Positions 7,001 to 13,794 of a stretch of 14,797 bases of DNA are shown piece after piece. Each line of letters begins with the position of its first letter. Position 1 is the first letter of the stretch. The notes beneath the pieces were generated by a model. It ran no database searches. It saw nothing but the letters and a program-made list of their open reading frames with translations, and had not been told where the DNA came from. Origin of the DNA: an uncultured Chlamydiae bacterium (GTDB taxonomy: Bacteria > Chlamydiota > Chlamydiia > Chlamydiales > SM23-39); contig CAIVVG010000113.1 of NCBI GenBank assembly GCA_903909295.1, positions 1 through 14,797 of the forward strand, written 5' to 3'. The position numbers and the translations under genes are program-made.

Positions 7001-9439
7001 CGTTTGCCTTTGAAAAACATCATACGTGTATCTCTCTTCACTACCATCGGGTTGAATGGTTTTAGCGAGAGTCCCGTTAAGGGCGTATTCATGCCGTAGC
7101 TGACTACCATCTGGGTAGGTAATGCAGGTAGGTTTTCGATACGTATTATAAGAGGTTTTAGTTATCCGCCCTCTTGCATCAGAAACGGAGATCAAATCCC
7201 CCTGTAAGTTATATCCTGAACGGATGGATGGGATATAGGAGTTGCCCTTTTCATCCAGCGTTTCCGGAAACTGAGTTTCTATAGCTCGACCAAACGAATC
7301 CAATACAAAGGTGGTTGGATTTCCGAATGCGTCGATATTTTTACTGACATTCCCTTCTGTGTCATAGAAAATTGCACTGGCTCGTCGATTGTTTTCCGGG
7401 TCAAATTCCTCTGTGTAGGACTGTCGGGAGGCCCCATCATAGTGGACCTTTTTATGAAGAGGAGAACCAGCTTCCGTTACGCTGGAGAGGCGTCCACGAG
7501 AATCAAAACCATACAATGACTCATGTCCAAAAGGATCTGTTTTTCGGATGACCCTTCCGGCGGCATCATAACCAGTCTCAAGAGTATAGCGGGATACCCA
7601 TTCTGCATCGAATACCTCTTCGGAAATGACCTGACGACTTTCTGAATATTTAAATCGTCTCTTTCCGAGAGGACGTTCCATTCCTTTCTCAGCGTCCCAG
7701 AAAGTCTCGCGAATTTCAATAGGGAGGTAGGTGGTGGGATCTAGGATGTACTCTTTTCGGATGCGCCGCGTGACAGAAAGGAGGTTATTGCGATCAAGCG
7801 ATTCTCCATCATCCACAATTTCCCCTACCAGCAAATTAGCATCGTCATAAATAAAAAAATCACGCAGGAGAATTTTGGGACCATCGCAGGTATAGCGGGC
7901 TTCTAATAAATCAGTATTTGGTTTGTACTGAAGAATCCGTACTAGACCGTTATCTTCTTCCTCTCTTATGGGTACATTGAATTGAGAAAGGTACGTATAG
8001 CGTTTGCGGTAGACTTCACCGCTTTTAGGACTCCCTCTCTCGTCAAGTTCAATCGGTTTTTCTTGGGTACCCGTGAGATTTCCCCATAACGATTCTTCAG
8101 TGACATTGCCTATTTGATCGTAGGAAAAAGCTCTTGCAAAAAGGGCGGAATCGGTTTTTTCATCGATCAGGGCCTTGCAACTAAGGCGCCCATCCCTCCA
8201 AGAAAATCTCTCCGAAGAATAGGGGCGACCTCCATCATCAAAAAATCGAATTGCGTGCAGATGGCCATCACAGAAATCATATTCTGTGATGCGATTTAAG
8301 CTATTACGAACCACTGTCCGTCCATTTTTGTATTCAAAATGGGCGATTAACTGATGGCTCCCATCTTGCCCAATCGGTCCCAAAATATCCGAGACTTTGT
8401 CCAGGTAAAACGGAGCTTTATTTGGGTCCTTCAGCAACTTCCTCTCTTCTTTGATAGAGCCAGGGGTATAATAGTTCACGCCCAGTTCGCGAGAGCCTCC
8501 TATTTCAATCCTGTCGACACGAAAACCCTTCTTTTTTCTGGCTGGCGTGGGATTGAAAAATTCTGGCAAGGAAAAGTTAGAAATGGCATGCGTTAGGTAG
8601 TACCTTTCATCTAAATGCGCAAATTGATATTCGATACTTTGATTTTCCAACCCTTTGGCTCTAAAAGTTTTCGATTCGGAAGAGGGCTTCTCAAATTCGA
8701 TGGCAGCGTAACAGCGATTCCCAGATGCATCTGTTGTATAGACTCGTTTCAATAGATGGTCTTCGTTATCGTGATATTCATAAATAGTTCGATACCCTGA
8801 GGGTGATTCTTCCTCCGTTAAAAAGAAAAATCTATGCCCCAAAAGATTGTCTTTCAACACGGGTGAGTACCCTTTATAAAACCGCTTGCCCCCATCAGGT
8901 AGGTGGACAATTCCTTCGAGATTCCTGATGTCTATCTCTAAACGGTTGTTCCTTGGATCTGTGCGTGCTGAAAGTTCTCTGGATCCGGGAAGTGGGGCGT
9001 GAGTTTTGGAATCCGGTTTCATTAAAAAACGATTTCCCCCTAACGATCTTTCGATTTGATATCGGATCGCGCCTCCACTGGGCTCGGGAAGAACGATCTC
9101 TAGACAATGATCCTGTACCGCTTTTGCATTGTATTTGATGTACATGTCTGTATGTGGGTAAAAGCTCCAACCACCTTGAACAGCCCATCCTCCTCGCAAA
9201 ATTGCAAGCAATACATCCGTGTTATCCAGATTTGTATCAAAACCACTGCTAGAATAAGATCGCACCAGCGTGAGCGGCCTGGCCCCCATGACCACTAGAT
9301 CTTGAAAATTCAGCGTTAATTGACCAGAAAGGACATTCACATTTTTGTAGACAATCTCGCTTTTTGGAAAATATTCGTCCCAAGAAGCGGATAAAGTTGA
9401 CGTGATGCTAGTACACAGAAAAAAAAGCAGATACTTCAT
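4019..9439 (-). CDS. Secreted RHS/YD-repeat protein with C-terminal serine-hydrolase-like domain
   Basis: A 1806-residue polymorphic-toxin-type protein. It has a Sec signal peptide (MKYLLFFLCTSITSTLSA, residues 1-18), an N-terminal RHS-preceding domain (VNVLSGQLTLNFQDLVVMG, PLTLVRSYSSSG), and then long arrays of YD repeats such as YDAAGRVIRKTDPFGHE up to about residue 1470. The core closes with the RHS hallmark SADPAGFIDGPNLYAYVWNS (within 1474-1505), after which the variable tip normally begins. The tip (1506-1806) carries WINGI (1596-1600), VYNAS (1627-1631) and GGHSEGG (1681-1687), an alpha/beta-hydrolase nucleophile elbow with Ser1684. Asp1723 or Asp1727 and His1776 (GGPDHN) are candidate triad partners. 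This tip resembles chlamydial RHS/DUF687-type domains as I remember them. A lipase or esterase effector is plausible but unproven. GGAG five bases before ATG 9439 supports the start. Confidence 0.88.
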   Translation of the reverse strand: MKYLLFFLCTSITSTLSASWDEYFPKSEIVYKNVNVLSGQLTLNFQDLVVMGARPLTLVRSYSSSGFDTNLDNTDVLLAILRGGWAVQGGWSFYPHTDMYIKYNAKAVQDHCLEIVLPEPSGGAIRYQIERSLGGNRFLMKPDSKTHAPLPGSRELSARTDPRNNRLEIDIRNLEGIVHLPDGGKRFYKGYSPVLKDNLLGHRFFFLTEEESPSGYRTIYEYHDNEDHLLKRVYTTDASGNRCYAAIEFEKPSSESKTFRAKGLENQSIEYQFAHLDERYYLTHAISNFSLPEFFNPTPARKKKGFRVDRIEIGGSRELGVNYYTPGSIKEERKLLKDPNKAPFYLDKVSDILGPIGQDGSHQLIAHFEYKNGRTVVRNSLNRITEYDFCDGHLHAIRFFDDGGRPYSSERFSWRDGRLSCKALIDEKTDSALFARAFSYDQIGNVTEESLWGNLTGTQEKPIELDERGSPKSGEVYRKRYTYLSQFNVPIREEEDNGLVRILQYKPNTDLLEARYTCDGPKILLRDFFIYDDANLLVGEIVDDGESLDRNNLLSVTRRIRKEYILDPTTYLPIEIRETFWDAEKGMERPLGKRRFKYSESRQVISEEVFDAEWVSRYTLETGYDAAGRVIRKTDPFGHESLYGFDSRGRLSSVTEAGSPLHKKVHYDGASRQSYTEEFDPENNRRASAIFYDTEGNVSKNIDAFGNPTTFVLDSFGRAIETQFPETLDEKGNSYIPSIRSGYNLQGDLISVSDARGRITKTSYNTYRKPTCITYPDGSQLRHEYALNGTLAKTIQPDGSEERYTYDVFQRQTAKRIYSSNGTLLSQETWVRKGDTLLSYTDSRGLTTRYHYDGAGRKVVEETQGQIVRFTYDSLGYIATIANEAIGLTQVFLRDVAGKILEQWNEQPDGTRENHFRYEYDKYQRKIAVHREKALDLVWYDYRGRVVKHVDPLEQVTQIAYNENFQNTLGQSVLQKTVTDALGLITIETSDALGHLVCTERRDSALLSREEFFYDVSGDKVRAVTTVFLKDKPVREIVSTYAYDPRRNLIESVESGKKKTTFLFDTKNRLVMKHKPDETAIRYSYDGLDRITEMRSSDGSIHFTFIYDTGPDPTEIHDLIGNTSVQRSYDIRGKLLSDQALRFEYDLIGRRTKTDLPDGSSISYTYFGSHLQSVERHSPNGSYKHTYTSFDANGHVGQEEMIYSLGSITTQRDLLERPIEQTSPQFQIQARYDEIGRLEWVQSSFWGENKYQYDGLSQLTSEKNREYLFDSIGNPAADGYEVDDLNQLLKTPTHNLEYDSNGNPHHRTEKEGSPTQYRFDALDRLIEIAQPERIVRYRYDGLSRLSSKETLIHRDSWQSETIYYMHDGQSEIGTYDKDGHIQQLKVLGLGIQDDIGATVAIEINGVPYAPLHDFCGNIIAILSTSNEVVEKYDLTAFGEEKDFQHLNPWRFSSKRSDENLVYFGKRFYDPSLQRWLSADPAGFIDGPNLYAYVWNSPTNRLDSLGLSSNGFQPSDFPFPSLSIPDVPSLPALHPDIYVGQKVGIDCIMIGSSSFSFAFSPENMTSFNAHLRSVFSHTDWTELQGKDQSPTIVTSVWINGIQVRKGELFGFAEIVHAALGHACPVLGVYNASRSLPSDLQRISVESGTPRVDTVSVVGLRQILLEAMDYFSSVCPNFRIFLGGHSEGGLIIYNAIFGMDDTHKAMAMKHLIIRTYGTVQFIPKDFGADVWNTCSERDSAASGARKMLTGSKAEGCNVAFVPCISSWSERTWYGGPDHNALGPTYQKALWDDLKVVGGEYEFIYSKNR
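4022..4924 (-). other. C-terminal tip domain of the RHS protein (alpha/beta-hydrolase-like)
   Basis: Codons 1506-1806 of the RHS gene, directly after the conserved closing motif ending RLDSLG. In polymorphic RHS systems this is the interchangeable effector module. Here it begins with a Pro-rich linker (SDFPFPSLSIPDVPSLPALH), continues into a Rossmann-like hydrolase segment with GGHSEGG, then TYGTVQFIPKDFGADVWN and a C-terminal His-containing GGPDHN. The G-H-S-x-G-G order is that of lipases and esterases. The substrate is unknown. Confidence 0.65.
4394..4400. repeat. Homopolymeric C7 (G7 on the coding strand) inside the catalytic-motif codons
   Basis: On the RHS coding strand this is T5 followed by G7, encoding the Phe-Leu-Gly-Gly just before His-Ser of GGHSEGG. 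A one-base slip here would remove the catalytic half of the tip domain while leaving the RHS shell intact. The length is modest, so variability is only a possibility. Confidence 0.4.
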
Positions 9440-9467
9440 AAAGACTCCATCAAAAATAAAACAACGG

Positions 9468-9497
9468 ATTCTAAAGGACGAGCTGTTTTTTTAGCAA
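9468..9497 (-). promoter_or_regulatory. Candidate promoter of the RHS operon
   Basis: On the minus strand TTGCTA (9492-9497) is followed after 18 bp by TAGAAT (9468-9473, five of six consensus bases). This would start transcription roughly 25 nt before ATG 9439. A G8 tract (9507-9514) lies just upstream of the -35 box. A second possible -35, TTAACA, lies on the far side of that tract. Confidence 0.38.
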
Positions 9498-9504
9498 ATT
9501 CACA

Positions 9505-9526
9505 GGCCCCCCCCTGTTAAGGGGGC
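9505..9526. other. GC-rich inverted repeat with C8 tract between the CPBP gene and the RHS gene
   Basis: GCCCCC and GGGGGC form a 6-bp stem around a short A/T-containing loop, and ACAGG/CCTGT overlaps it as a second possible stem. It follows the stop of the CPBP-protease gene on the minus strand by a few bases, so it could pause or end that transcript. No T-run follows on that strand, so it is not a standard intrinsic terminator. The C8 homopolymer is at 9507-9514. Confidence 0.4.
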
Positions 9527-9531
9527 TTGAA

Positions 9532-10545
9532 TTAAAAGGGAATAACCATGGAGAAGTCGGAGCGGCCGGCGACGGACTGGGAGGCCCAGGCGCCGATGCC
9601 CATGACCACGAAGTCGTACCAGGCGTGGATCGCTACGCTCTCTTTCAGGGAGTGGTTCCTTTGCGTGACCCAACCGAGGTAGGCGCCAAGGCCGGTGATG
9701 AGTGGGATGCTAAAGGAATAGTAGCGCCAGCGCTCTTCTTGTGGGAGGCTCATGGCGTTAGGGATGTGCACGGCGCCAAAGGCGAGGGAGGAGACCGCGA
9801 GCCCTACGTTGGGAGAAAATGTTTCGGATAAATAGGACTGCATATAGCCGCGGAATGCGGACTCTTCGCCGATGGCGACGGGGAGGGCGATAGCGGGATG
9901 GAGGGATAGGTCTTTCGCAGAGAGGTGGGGCAACTGGATGCGGGCTTCATGGGGATAGCCAAAATACATGACGGCTGTTCCGAGGGCAAGAGCTCCTAAA
10001 ATGCCTCCCCATACTTCGGGTTTCTTCATGACGCTCCAACGAAATGGGGCGGTCACTACATCGGAAAATGTGTCGGTTGGCATTGGATAGGTGTAATTGG
10101 AGGCTCCGTTCAGGGCGCGTACGTCGCGGTAGGCGGCGTAGACGCTATAGCTCCACACGGCTTGGGCGGAAAAAAGACTGAGATTGAATGCGGGATGCTC
10201 GACGCCGCCAGACATTAAGGACATCACTGCGGCGCTGATGCCTGCGCAGGTGCCTCCAAAGAGGCCTAGGGCGGTGCGTGTATCTCCTAAATAGGCGTGC
10301 CCAAGTCCTGGAATGAGGGAGGAGAGGCCAACTGATATCAGCGGGCTTTTGTGAATGGGGGGCAGGGCTGGTGGGGGCAGTTGTGCGAATTCAGCAAAGG
10401 CGGGTGGCTGGGTGAGAAGGGTGGGACCCTGTGCGACCACTTCTTGGGTGTCTTCTTCAGTGAGCAAGGGTGCTAGGTCTACGTCGTCGGCAAATGCGCC
10501 GCATACAAGGGATGTTATACAGATAGTCGATATGAGTCGTTTCAC
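9532..10545 (-). CDS. CPBP-family intramembrane glutamic endopeptidase (Abi/Rce1-like)
   Basis: A 337-residue multi-spanning membrane protein. The CPBP protease signature is present in order: EESAFR (Glu227, Glu228, Arg232), FGAVH (His260) and HAWYDF (His307, with Asp311 where many members have Asn). Ahead of it, after a signal-peptide-like start (MKRLISTICITSLVCGAFAD) and a Pro/Ala-rich stretch (residues ~40-66), is a LSSLIPGLGHAYLGD segment of the kind seen in small TM2/DUF5683-like membrane modules, so this is a two-part protein. The family cleaves prenylated or other membrane-embedded substrates; the target here is unknown. The start is GTG 10545, with GGGAG six bases upstream. It is transcribed from its own promoter (10570-10598) and is divergent from the drug exporter. 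Its codons are richer in G+C than those of the RHS operon behind it. Confidence 0.82.
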   Translation of the reverse strand: MKRLISTICITSLVCGAFADDVDLAPLLTEEDTQEVVAQGPTLLTQPPAFAEFAQLPPPALPPIHKSPLISVGLSSLIPGLGHAYLGDTRTALGLFGGTCAGISAAVMSLMSGGVEHPAFNLSLFSAQAVWSYSVYAAYRDVRALNGASNYTYPMPTDTFSDVVTAPFRWSVMKKPEVWGGILGALALGTAVMYFGYPHEARIQLPHLSAKDLSLHPAIALPVAIGEESAFRGYMQSYLSETFSPNVGLAVSSLAFGAVHIPNAMSLPQEERWRYYSFSIPLITGLGAYLGWVTQRNHSLKESVAIHAWYDFVVMGIGAWASQSVAGRSDFSMVIPF

Positions 10546-10569
10546 AAAATTCTCCCGGAGTTTCGGAGG

Positions 10570-10598
10570 AGTATACAGTGGGGAGGATTCTTGCGCAA
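10570..10598 (-). promoter_or_regulatory. Candidate promoter of the CPBP protease gene
   Basis: On the minus strand TTGCGC (10593-10598) and TATACT (10570-10575, five of six consensus bases) are exactly 17 bp apart, placing the transcript start about 20 nt before the GTG codon, just ahead of its GGGAG ribosome site. Confidence 0.45.
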
Positions 10599-10634
10599 AG
10601 GAGAAATGCTTGATCCGATAAGTGGGTTTGTACT

Positions 10635-12017
10635 ATGAGAAAAAACATGGATCCGTTTCGATTTAAATGGTGGGCTTTGCTGGGTGTTTCTGTGCTCGCC
10701 TTCACAGCTTTTCTCGATGCAACTATCGTCAATACCGCGTTGCCGTTCATTCAGACGGGTTTGAACGCAACGATTCTGCAGCTGCAGTGGGTGGCGAATA
10801 TCTTCCCGATCATGCTGAGCATGACGATGATCGCCGTAGGGAAGTTTGCCGATCTGTGGGGAAGGAAAAGGGTTTTTTATTTCGGAGTGGTCATCTTTGC
10901 GATCGCAGCTTTAGGGGCGGGTCTCAGCCCAAGTATAGAATGGTTGGTTTTATTCCGGGGGCTTCAAGCGCTGGGGGCTTCAATCATTTTCATTGCCTCG
11001 GCAGCGTTGTTATCGGATGTGTTCCCTGAAGAGGAACGGGTCCGGGCCATCAGCATTTATGGCGGAGTGACTGGATTTGGTCTCATGATTGGCCCTTTCT
11101 TGGGGGGTGTCTTAATTGGTCTACTGGACTGGAGATGGGTGTTCTGGATCAACCTTCCTCTCATCGCTGCGGGGTTAGCTGCTTGTTCGTTTAGCTTGAG
11201 GGGGCACTCTCATGAAAAACATGCGGTCAAAATCGATTGGCTGGGCCTTTTTCTTTTGATTTTTGGTCTTGGCGCTCTCATGTATGGGATTATCGAGGGG
11301 GCGCAAAATGACTGGCTCGCCACCTCGGCCTGGATATTGCTGGGGATGGGTATCGCTGCCCTCATCTGCTTGATCATTCTCGACGAGTTGCGTCAAAATC
11401 CCCTGCTCGACCTGCACATCTTCAAGGAAAATCTCATCGTTCTTGCAGCCTTAAGTTGCGCCCTTGCGGGTGTCGCATCTACCGTCTTCATGTTTTTTGA
11501 CCCTCTTTATTTGCGGATTCTTCGGAATTTATCCCCTTTTTCAATTGGTCTGCTGATTGCAGTGATCCCTGCCGCACAGGCGGTGATTTCTTTTGTATTC
11601 AGCCGCATGGTCAAGCAATTTGGATTGGCGAATCTTCTCTTTTTCTCCGTTTTTGCAGCTTTCCTGGCAATTGGTTTTCACCGGTTCATCGAGCTTGAGA
11701 CGCCTTTACTTTTTCTAGTTCTCCCCTTTTTCCTTTTGGGAATCAATTGGGGGTTGAGCAATGCGGCCATGATCACATCCGTAAACGCGGTCATAGCTCC
11801 AAGTAAAATCGGCGCTGCGATAGGTACGATCGCAACCATTTGGAACATCGTGGGTTCCATACTGTTAGCAAGCAGCACAGCGGTCTTCCATTCCACAGAA
11901 GTTCGGACTTCATTTTTACCCGCTTTCCATAGCGCCATTGATTTGAATATTGCTTTTGCAGCAACTCTCTTAGCAGTCGCTAGTTGGGTGCGAGTAAAGT
12001 TGAAAAAACATGCATGA
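10635..12017 (+). CDS. MFS drug/H+ antiporter, DHA2 (EmrB/QacA-like, 14 TM)
   Basis: A 460-residue inner-membrane exporter predicted to expel toxic compounds in exchange for protons. It carries the DHA2 hallmarks: motif D1 LDATIVNTALP with Asp28 in helix 1 (27-37), motif A GKFADLWGRKR (69-79), motif C GVTGFGLMIGPFLGG in helix 5 (144-158), and WRWVFWINLP (166-175). The length and spacing fit 14 helices rather than 12. No membrane-fusion partner (EmrA) or TolC-like gene is next to it, so it may work alone. Start choice: ATG 10635 gives the full N-terminus, while ATG 10647 would shorten it by four residues; neither has a strong ribosome site. The substrate is not predictable. Confidence 0.87.
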   Translation: MRKNMDPFRFKWWALLGVSVLAFTAFLDATIVNTALPFIQTGLNATILQLQWVANIFPIMLSMTMIAVGKFADLWGRKRVFYFGVVIFAIAALGAGLSPSIEWLVLFRGLQALGASIIFIASAALLSDVFPEEERVRAISIYGGVTGFGLMIGPFLGGVLIGLLDWRWVFWINLPLIAAGLAACSFSLRGHSHEKHAVKIDWLGLFLLIFGLGALMYGIIEGAQNDWLATSAWILLGMGIAALICLIILDELRQNPLLDLHIFKENLIVLAALSCALAGVASTVFMFFDPLYLRILRNLSPFSIGLLIAVIPAAQAVISFVFSRMVKQFGLANLLFFSVFAAFLAIGFHRFIELETPLLFLVLPFFLLGINWGLSNAAMITSVNAVIAPSKIGAAIGTIATIWNIVGSILLASSTAVFHSTEVRTSFLPAFHSAIDLNIAFAATLLAVASWVRVKLKKHA

Positions 12018-12033
12018 GACGGGTCCCGTTTTT
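12017..12033 (+). terminator. Short candidate intrinsic terminator after the DHA2 exporter
   Basis: Immediately after the stop, AGACGG and CCGTTT can pair (with one G-T wobble) around a 3-nt GTC loop and run into a T5 tract. The stem is short, so strength is doubtful. Confidence 0.35.
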
Positions 12034-12090
12034 GCGAAGCCAATTATGTAGAGGCCACCTCGCTAGTTCAAGATTGGCGTTGTAGGCTTT

Positions 12091-13308
12091 TTAGTGAGGA
12101 GGCTGGCTTCCTGTAGTGAGAGCAGCTTTTGCTTTCTCATAGTAGAAGAGGGCGGGCAGGATGATGACGACCGATCCAAAGACGACAGCAGTTAGGGGGT
12201 AAACGGTTCCGTTATAGAGGGAGCTGGTCACCCCGAGAACTAGCGCCGCAATAGCCAGGCGGGCGCTCGTGAGGAGGCTGGCGGTCACTCCTTTGATATG
12301 GGGCAGGAGTTCCATCCCTTCGGGGAAGTAGAGGCCAATGATCCAATTGGCTCCAAAGGCATAGAGCACGACTCCGCTGGTGAGGAGATAGGGGTCTTGG
12401 GGGGCTACTAGAGAGACAATCGCCAAGATAATCCCTCCCGCAACAGAGAGAACCGTTCCGGCTTTCTTAATCTGAGGGATGCCCCATTTGGCAATGGCTC
12501 GTTCGAGGAGGAGGCTGCCGGCTACCCAGCCGCCGAGAATCACCGCCTGGATCAGAGGAAAAATCGACTTACTCATCCCAAACTCCACGACAAAGAGGAC
12601 GGAAGTGCCTGACAAAAAGGCGATGTATCCAGCGAAGAGGACGCTCATGACAATCGTCAGTTGCCAAAAGGCCAAACTGGTGAGGGCGAGTTTAAAATCT
12701 CTTAAGATCGATCTGAGTTGGACGGGGTTTCTCTTTTCTTCTGCGAGGGTTTCATCAAAGAAAAAGAGGCAGATGAGAAAGCTCAAGAGGACAAAGAGCG
12801 CAATGGCTAAAAAATTCGAGCGAAATCCAAAGCTTTGATTGAGAAACCCTCCCAACATCGGGGCCGCGGCCATAATGAGGGGGACGATCGTATTGAGGTT
12901 GTTGAGTGCAATGATCGCTCGCTCCTTTTGAAAGGCGTCGAATATAATCGCTGTGCCCAAAGTGAAGCATCCTCCGCTGCCCAGTCCTTGCAGAATTCTC
13001 CCCACCAACATCTGATCTAAGCTCTGTGCGAAAAGGGTGATGATGCTCCCGGCTAGGAAAACTAAGAGGGCTAACATCAGGGGTCTTTTGCGCCCTACCG
13101 CATCGGAAAGGGGTCCATACAAGGGACCTGAAATACAGATGCCCACGAAATTCCAGGTCAACAGGCTCTGGATCGCCCCTTCAGAAGCAGAAAACCAAAC
13201 CATCATGTCGGGAAAAGCTGGTAAATAGATATCGGTTTCAATACATGCGGAAATGAAAATAATGATGATGAGGAGTAGATACTTTAACTCGTTTTTTGTG
13301 TTCATCAT
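12091..13308 (-). CDS. MFS drug exporter, Bcr/CflA-like (DHA1, 12 TM)
   Basis: A 405-residue inner-membrane antiporter of the group that exports bicyclomycin, chloramphenicol-type drugs or cysteine. Typical elements are DIYLPAFPDM in helix 1 (26-35), motif A GPLSDAVGRKRPL between helices 2 and 3 (65-77), and VGRILQGLGSGG in helix 4 (102-113). Start choice: a longer reading from TTG 13359 adds 17 residues, but that TTG is the -35 box of a good promoter whose transcript begins downstream of it. ATG 13308 has AGGG eight bases upstream and begins MMNTKNELKYLLL, a normal cytoplasmic lead into helix 1. It is convergent with the DHA2 exporter and divergent from the NTF2-like gene. The substrate is unknown. 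Confidence 0.85.
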   Translation of the reverse strand: MMNTKNELKYLLLIIIIFISACIETDIYLPAFPDMMVWFSASEGAIQSLLTWNFVGICISGPLYGPLSDAVGRKRPLMLALLVFLAGSIITLFAQSLDQMLVGRILQGLGSGGCFTLGTAIIFDAFQKERAIIALNNLNTIVPLIMAAAPMLGGFLNQSFGFRSNFLAIALFVLLSFLICLFFFDETLAEEKRNPVQLRSILRDFKLALTSLAFWQLTIVMSVLFAGYIAFLSGTSVLFVVEFGMSKSIFPLIQAVILGGWVAGSLLLERAIAKWGIPQIKKAGTVLSVAGGIILAIVSLVAPQDPYLLTSGVVLYAFGANWIIGLYFPEGMELLPHIKGVTASLLTSARLAIAALVLGVTSSLYNGTVYPLTAVVFGSVVIILPALFYYEKAKAALTTGSQPPH

Positions 13309-13329
13309 GTCACTTTCCCTGAGGAGGAG

Positions 13330-13359
13330 ATTGTACAAGGGGGCCTGCTTTATTTTCAA
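13330..13359 (-). promoter_or_regulatory. Sigma70-type promoter of the Bcr/CflA-like exporter
   Basis: On the minus strand TTGAAA (13354-13359) is followed after 18 bp by TACAAT (13330-13335). Each box matches five of six consensus bases, and the leader before ATG 13308 would be about 15 nt. Its position inside the longer reading frame is the main reason for the shorter gene model. Confidence 0.55.
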
Positions 13360-13396
13360 GTTGTGTCAGGATGGTCAAAAATACCCTTGTTAGTGC

Positions 13397-13789
13397 ATGC
13401 TGAGGGCTTGTAACAGTATGCAACACGTTGAGACCGCAAAAAAACTTCTGCAGTGGAACGCCAAAAACTTGGTGGCGAGCTCTGATTTAAAAAAGTCGGA
13501 GATCGGTCACTACTTCGCTGATACATTCTTAGTTCTGGCCAATGGGAAACGCTACGAGGCCAATCGCGACAACTACTTTGATTTTCTCGAGGAGTTTAGA
13601 GCCACCATTCGCACCATCAGCTACGAATTGGGCGATTTCGTGACCGATCAGATGAGCGTTGTTATCCCGATGAAGGCCCATATCGTTCGGACGGATGGCT
13701 CTATAGAGAATTTTGAGGCTATTTTGATCCTCAAGTTCAATCGAGATAGCAAAATCGTCTTGTGGCAAGAGCTGTACTTAAGAATTTGA
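13397..13789 (+). CDS. NTF2-like / SnoaL-like small protein
   Basis: A 130-residue cytosolic protein; an internal ATG at 13418 gives 123 residues beginning MQHVETAKKLLQWNA. The layout is that of a small cone-shaped NTF2-like fold: an N-terminal helix, ANGKRYEANRDNYFDFLEEF in the middle, then alternating strands (FVTDQMSVVIPMKAHIVRTD, ENFEAILILKFN) and a terminal SKIVLWQELYLRI. Proteins of this superfamily are either isomerase-like enzymes or simple ligand binders, and no catalytic dyad can be named here. Neither start has a convincing ribosome site. It precedes thiamine pyrophosphokinase by 5 nt if that gene starts at ATG 13795, so the two are probably co-transcribed. Confidence 0.7.
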   Translation: MLRACNSMQHVETAKKLLQWNAKNLVASSDLKKSEIGHYFADTFLVLANGKRYEANRDNYFDFLEEFRATIRTISYELGDFVTDQMSVVIPMKAHIVRTDGSIENFEAILILKFNRDSKIVLWQELYLRI

Positions 13790-13794
13790 GACAG

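Noticed and set aside
13309..13359. Longer Bcr/CflA-like protein from TTG 13359
   Set aside because: The TTG is part of a TTGAAA -35 box, and the transcript would start downstream of it.
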